From NCBI GenBank assembly GCA_022790905.1, contig JAAVYC010000207.1, forward strand, positions 1 to 5,755: 5,755 nucleotides of DNA, read 5' to 3'. Made by a program: the position numbers and the translations under genes. Shown here piece after piece: positions 5,058-5,755 of the stretch. The stretch is from Lachnospiraceae bacterium (GTDB lineage Bacteria > Bacillota > Clostridia > Lachnospirales > Lachnospiraceae). Under the pieces are notes generated by a model that saw only the letters and a list, made by a program, of their open reading frames with translations, searched no databases and was not told where the DNA came from. Position 1 is the first letter of the stretch, and the number at the start of each line of letters is the position of its first letter.

Positions 5058-5755
5058 CTATAGCGGGATGCGATCTAAATCGTTGGGAATGTATAGATTG
5101 CCATGGAAGTAATGTCTGCCTTCTTCAGAGTACAGATTTTCTCTCTGCTGTATGTTTTTGTCTTCTGTGTGATAAAGAATTAGATTTTGTACCCCTAATT
5201 TTTCTGCGAATTCACAGGCATCTTTGACTGTGGAATGCTGTTTATCATAGGGCTTAAAAATATCGGCTTGTGAGTGAAGGCAAAAGGCTTCGTGTAAAAG
5301 CCATTTACTATTTTGAGCATATGCTTCTTCACATGAGTGATAAGGTTCATCCCCGCAGCAGGTCAGTTTTTCCCCATGGTCCAGTTCCATGCAAAAACCG
5401 AATTGTTTTTCTTTTATCGACTGGATGTCAAAAAAAGTTGTTTTTCGTCCATTGATAATTCGTTCTTCGCCGTCGTGTACAGTAATCAGATGAATGCGGT
5501 CATCTACAAATTGGTATTGATTTTTTAAAAGCAATTGTTTTGAAAGAGTTTTGATCAGAGGAGCAACTTCGTCGTGAGAGTAAATATGTACGTCACCTTC
5601 GTAACGTCCGTCTCTCATAAGCTGACAGATAGCACGGACTACCCAGATAATTCCCATTAAATGGTCGATGTGCTTGTGCGTAACAAAAATTTCTTTGATG
5701 TCGTTCAAATGGAAATTGGCATGATTGAGCTGGCGTAATATGGTGTTTCCGCCAC
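5058..5755 (-). CDS. RNase Z-like MBL-fold metallo-hydrolase, N-terminus cut by the window edge
   Basis: This is a metallo-beta-lactamase-fold hydrolase of the RNase Z/arylsulfatase-like branch. The open frame continues to the right edge, reading GGNTILRQL and then NHANFHLNDI, so the true start is outside the window; a TTG at 5708 is not needed as a start. Counting that TTG as residue 1, THKHIDH (10-16) is the HxHxDH metal motif, Asp120 (CCGDEP) is the bridging ligand, HST (158-160) matches the catalytic-His motif, and LYHTED (178-183) supplies the last His ligand. The spacings Asp-HST (38) and Asp-His (60) agree well with Bacillus RNase Z (36 and 58). Only 24 residues separate Gln96 from Asp120, so the long tRNA-gripping arm of RNase Z is absent, and Gln96 stands where a metal-binding His would be expected. 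It is thus probably not a tRNA 3'-processing enzyme; a small-molecule or phosphodiester substrate is likely but unknown. It converges on the nitroreductase with 18 nt between stops. Confidence 0.88.
   Translation of the reverse strand, partial: GGNTILRQLNHANFHLNDIKEIFVTHKHIDHLMGIIWVVRAICQLMRDGRYEGDVHIYSHDEVAPLIKTLSKQLLLKNQYQFVDDRIHLITVHDGEERIINGRKTTFFDIQSIKEKQFGFCMELDHGEKLTCCGDEPYHSCEEAYAQNSKWLLHEAFCLHSQADIFKPYDKQHSTVKDACEFAEKLGVQNLILYHTEDKNIQQRENLYSEEGRHYFHGNLYIPNDLDRIPL

Noticed and set aside
5061..5085. Possible terminator hairpin CGAT-ctaa-ATCG near the convergent junction
   Set aside because: Only a 4-bp stem, no T-run, and it lies within the MBL coding region.
5656..5708. TTG at 5708 as the start of the MBL protein
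   Set aside because: The frame is open upstream to the edge and encodes family-like sequence (GGNTILRQL) that belongs before the HxHxDH strand, so the gene is truncated by the window instead.

Overview
The window is 5.8 kb of AT-rich DNA from a low-GC Gram-positive anaerobe. The gene types (bacteriohemerythrin, an FMN nitroreductase, an RNase Z-like metallo-hydrolase), the strong AGGAGG-type ribosome binding sites and the general style of the proteins point to the class Clostridia, most likely the Lachnospiraceae. That placement is by recognition, not by any search. No RNA gene, insertion sequence, CRISPR array or phage gene is visible.

Layout: (1) 468-1 on the minus strand is a bacteriohemerythrin whose C-terminus runs off the left edge. 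(2) 469-669 is a compact divergent control region. It holds an extended -10 promoter for the hemerythrin, back to back with a promoter for the plus-strand genes, and a 21-bp imperfect inverted repeat in the hemerythrin leader. (3) 670-5039 is a run of four tightly spaced plus-strand genes that looks like one transcription unit: UDP-galactopyranose mutase (glf), a family 2 glycosyltransferase, a MATE-family transporter and a nitroreductase-family flavoprotein. The gaps are 13 nt, 32 nt and a start/stop overlap or near-overlap. (4) 5755-5058 on the minus strand is an RNase Z-like MBL-fold hydrolase that enters from the right edge and converges on the nitroreductase with 18 nt between their stops.

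How they may work together: Glf converts UDP-galactopyranose to UDP-galactofuranose, and the adjacent GT2 enzyme is a natural candidate to place a sugar, possibly galactofuranose, on a surface glycan. The MATE transporter and the nitroreductase are probably co-transcribed but have no obvious role in glycan synthesis. Their signatures fit cation-coupled efflux and FMN-dependent reduction, so they may be a detoxification pair that shares the transcript. The hemerythrin and the MBL protein are outside this unit.

I see no convincing evidence of a wholly new system. The points most worth checking are the inverted repeat around the MATE start codon, the hemerythrin leader repeat and C-terminal extension, and the MBL protein, which lacks the RNase Z arm and appears to carry Gln where a metal-binding His is expected.
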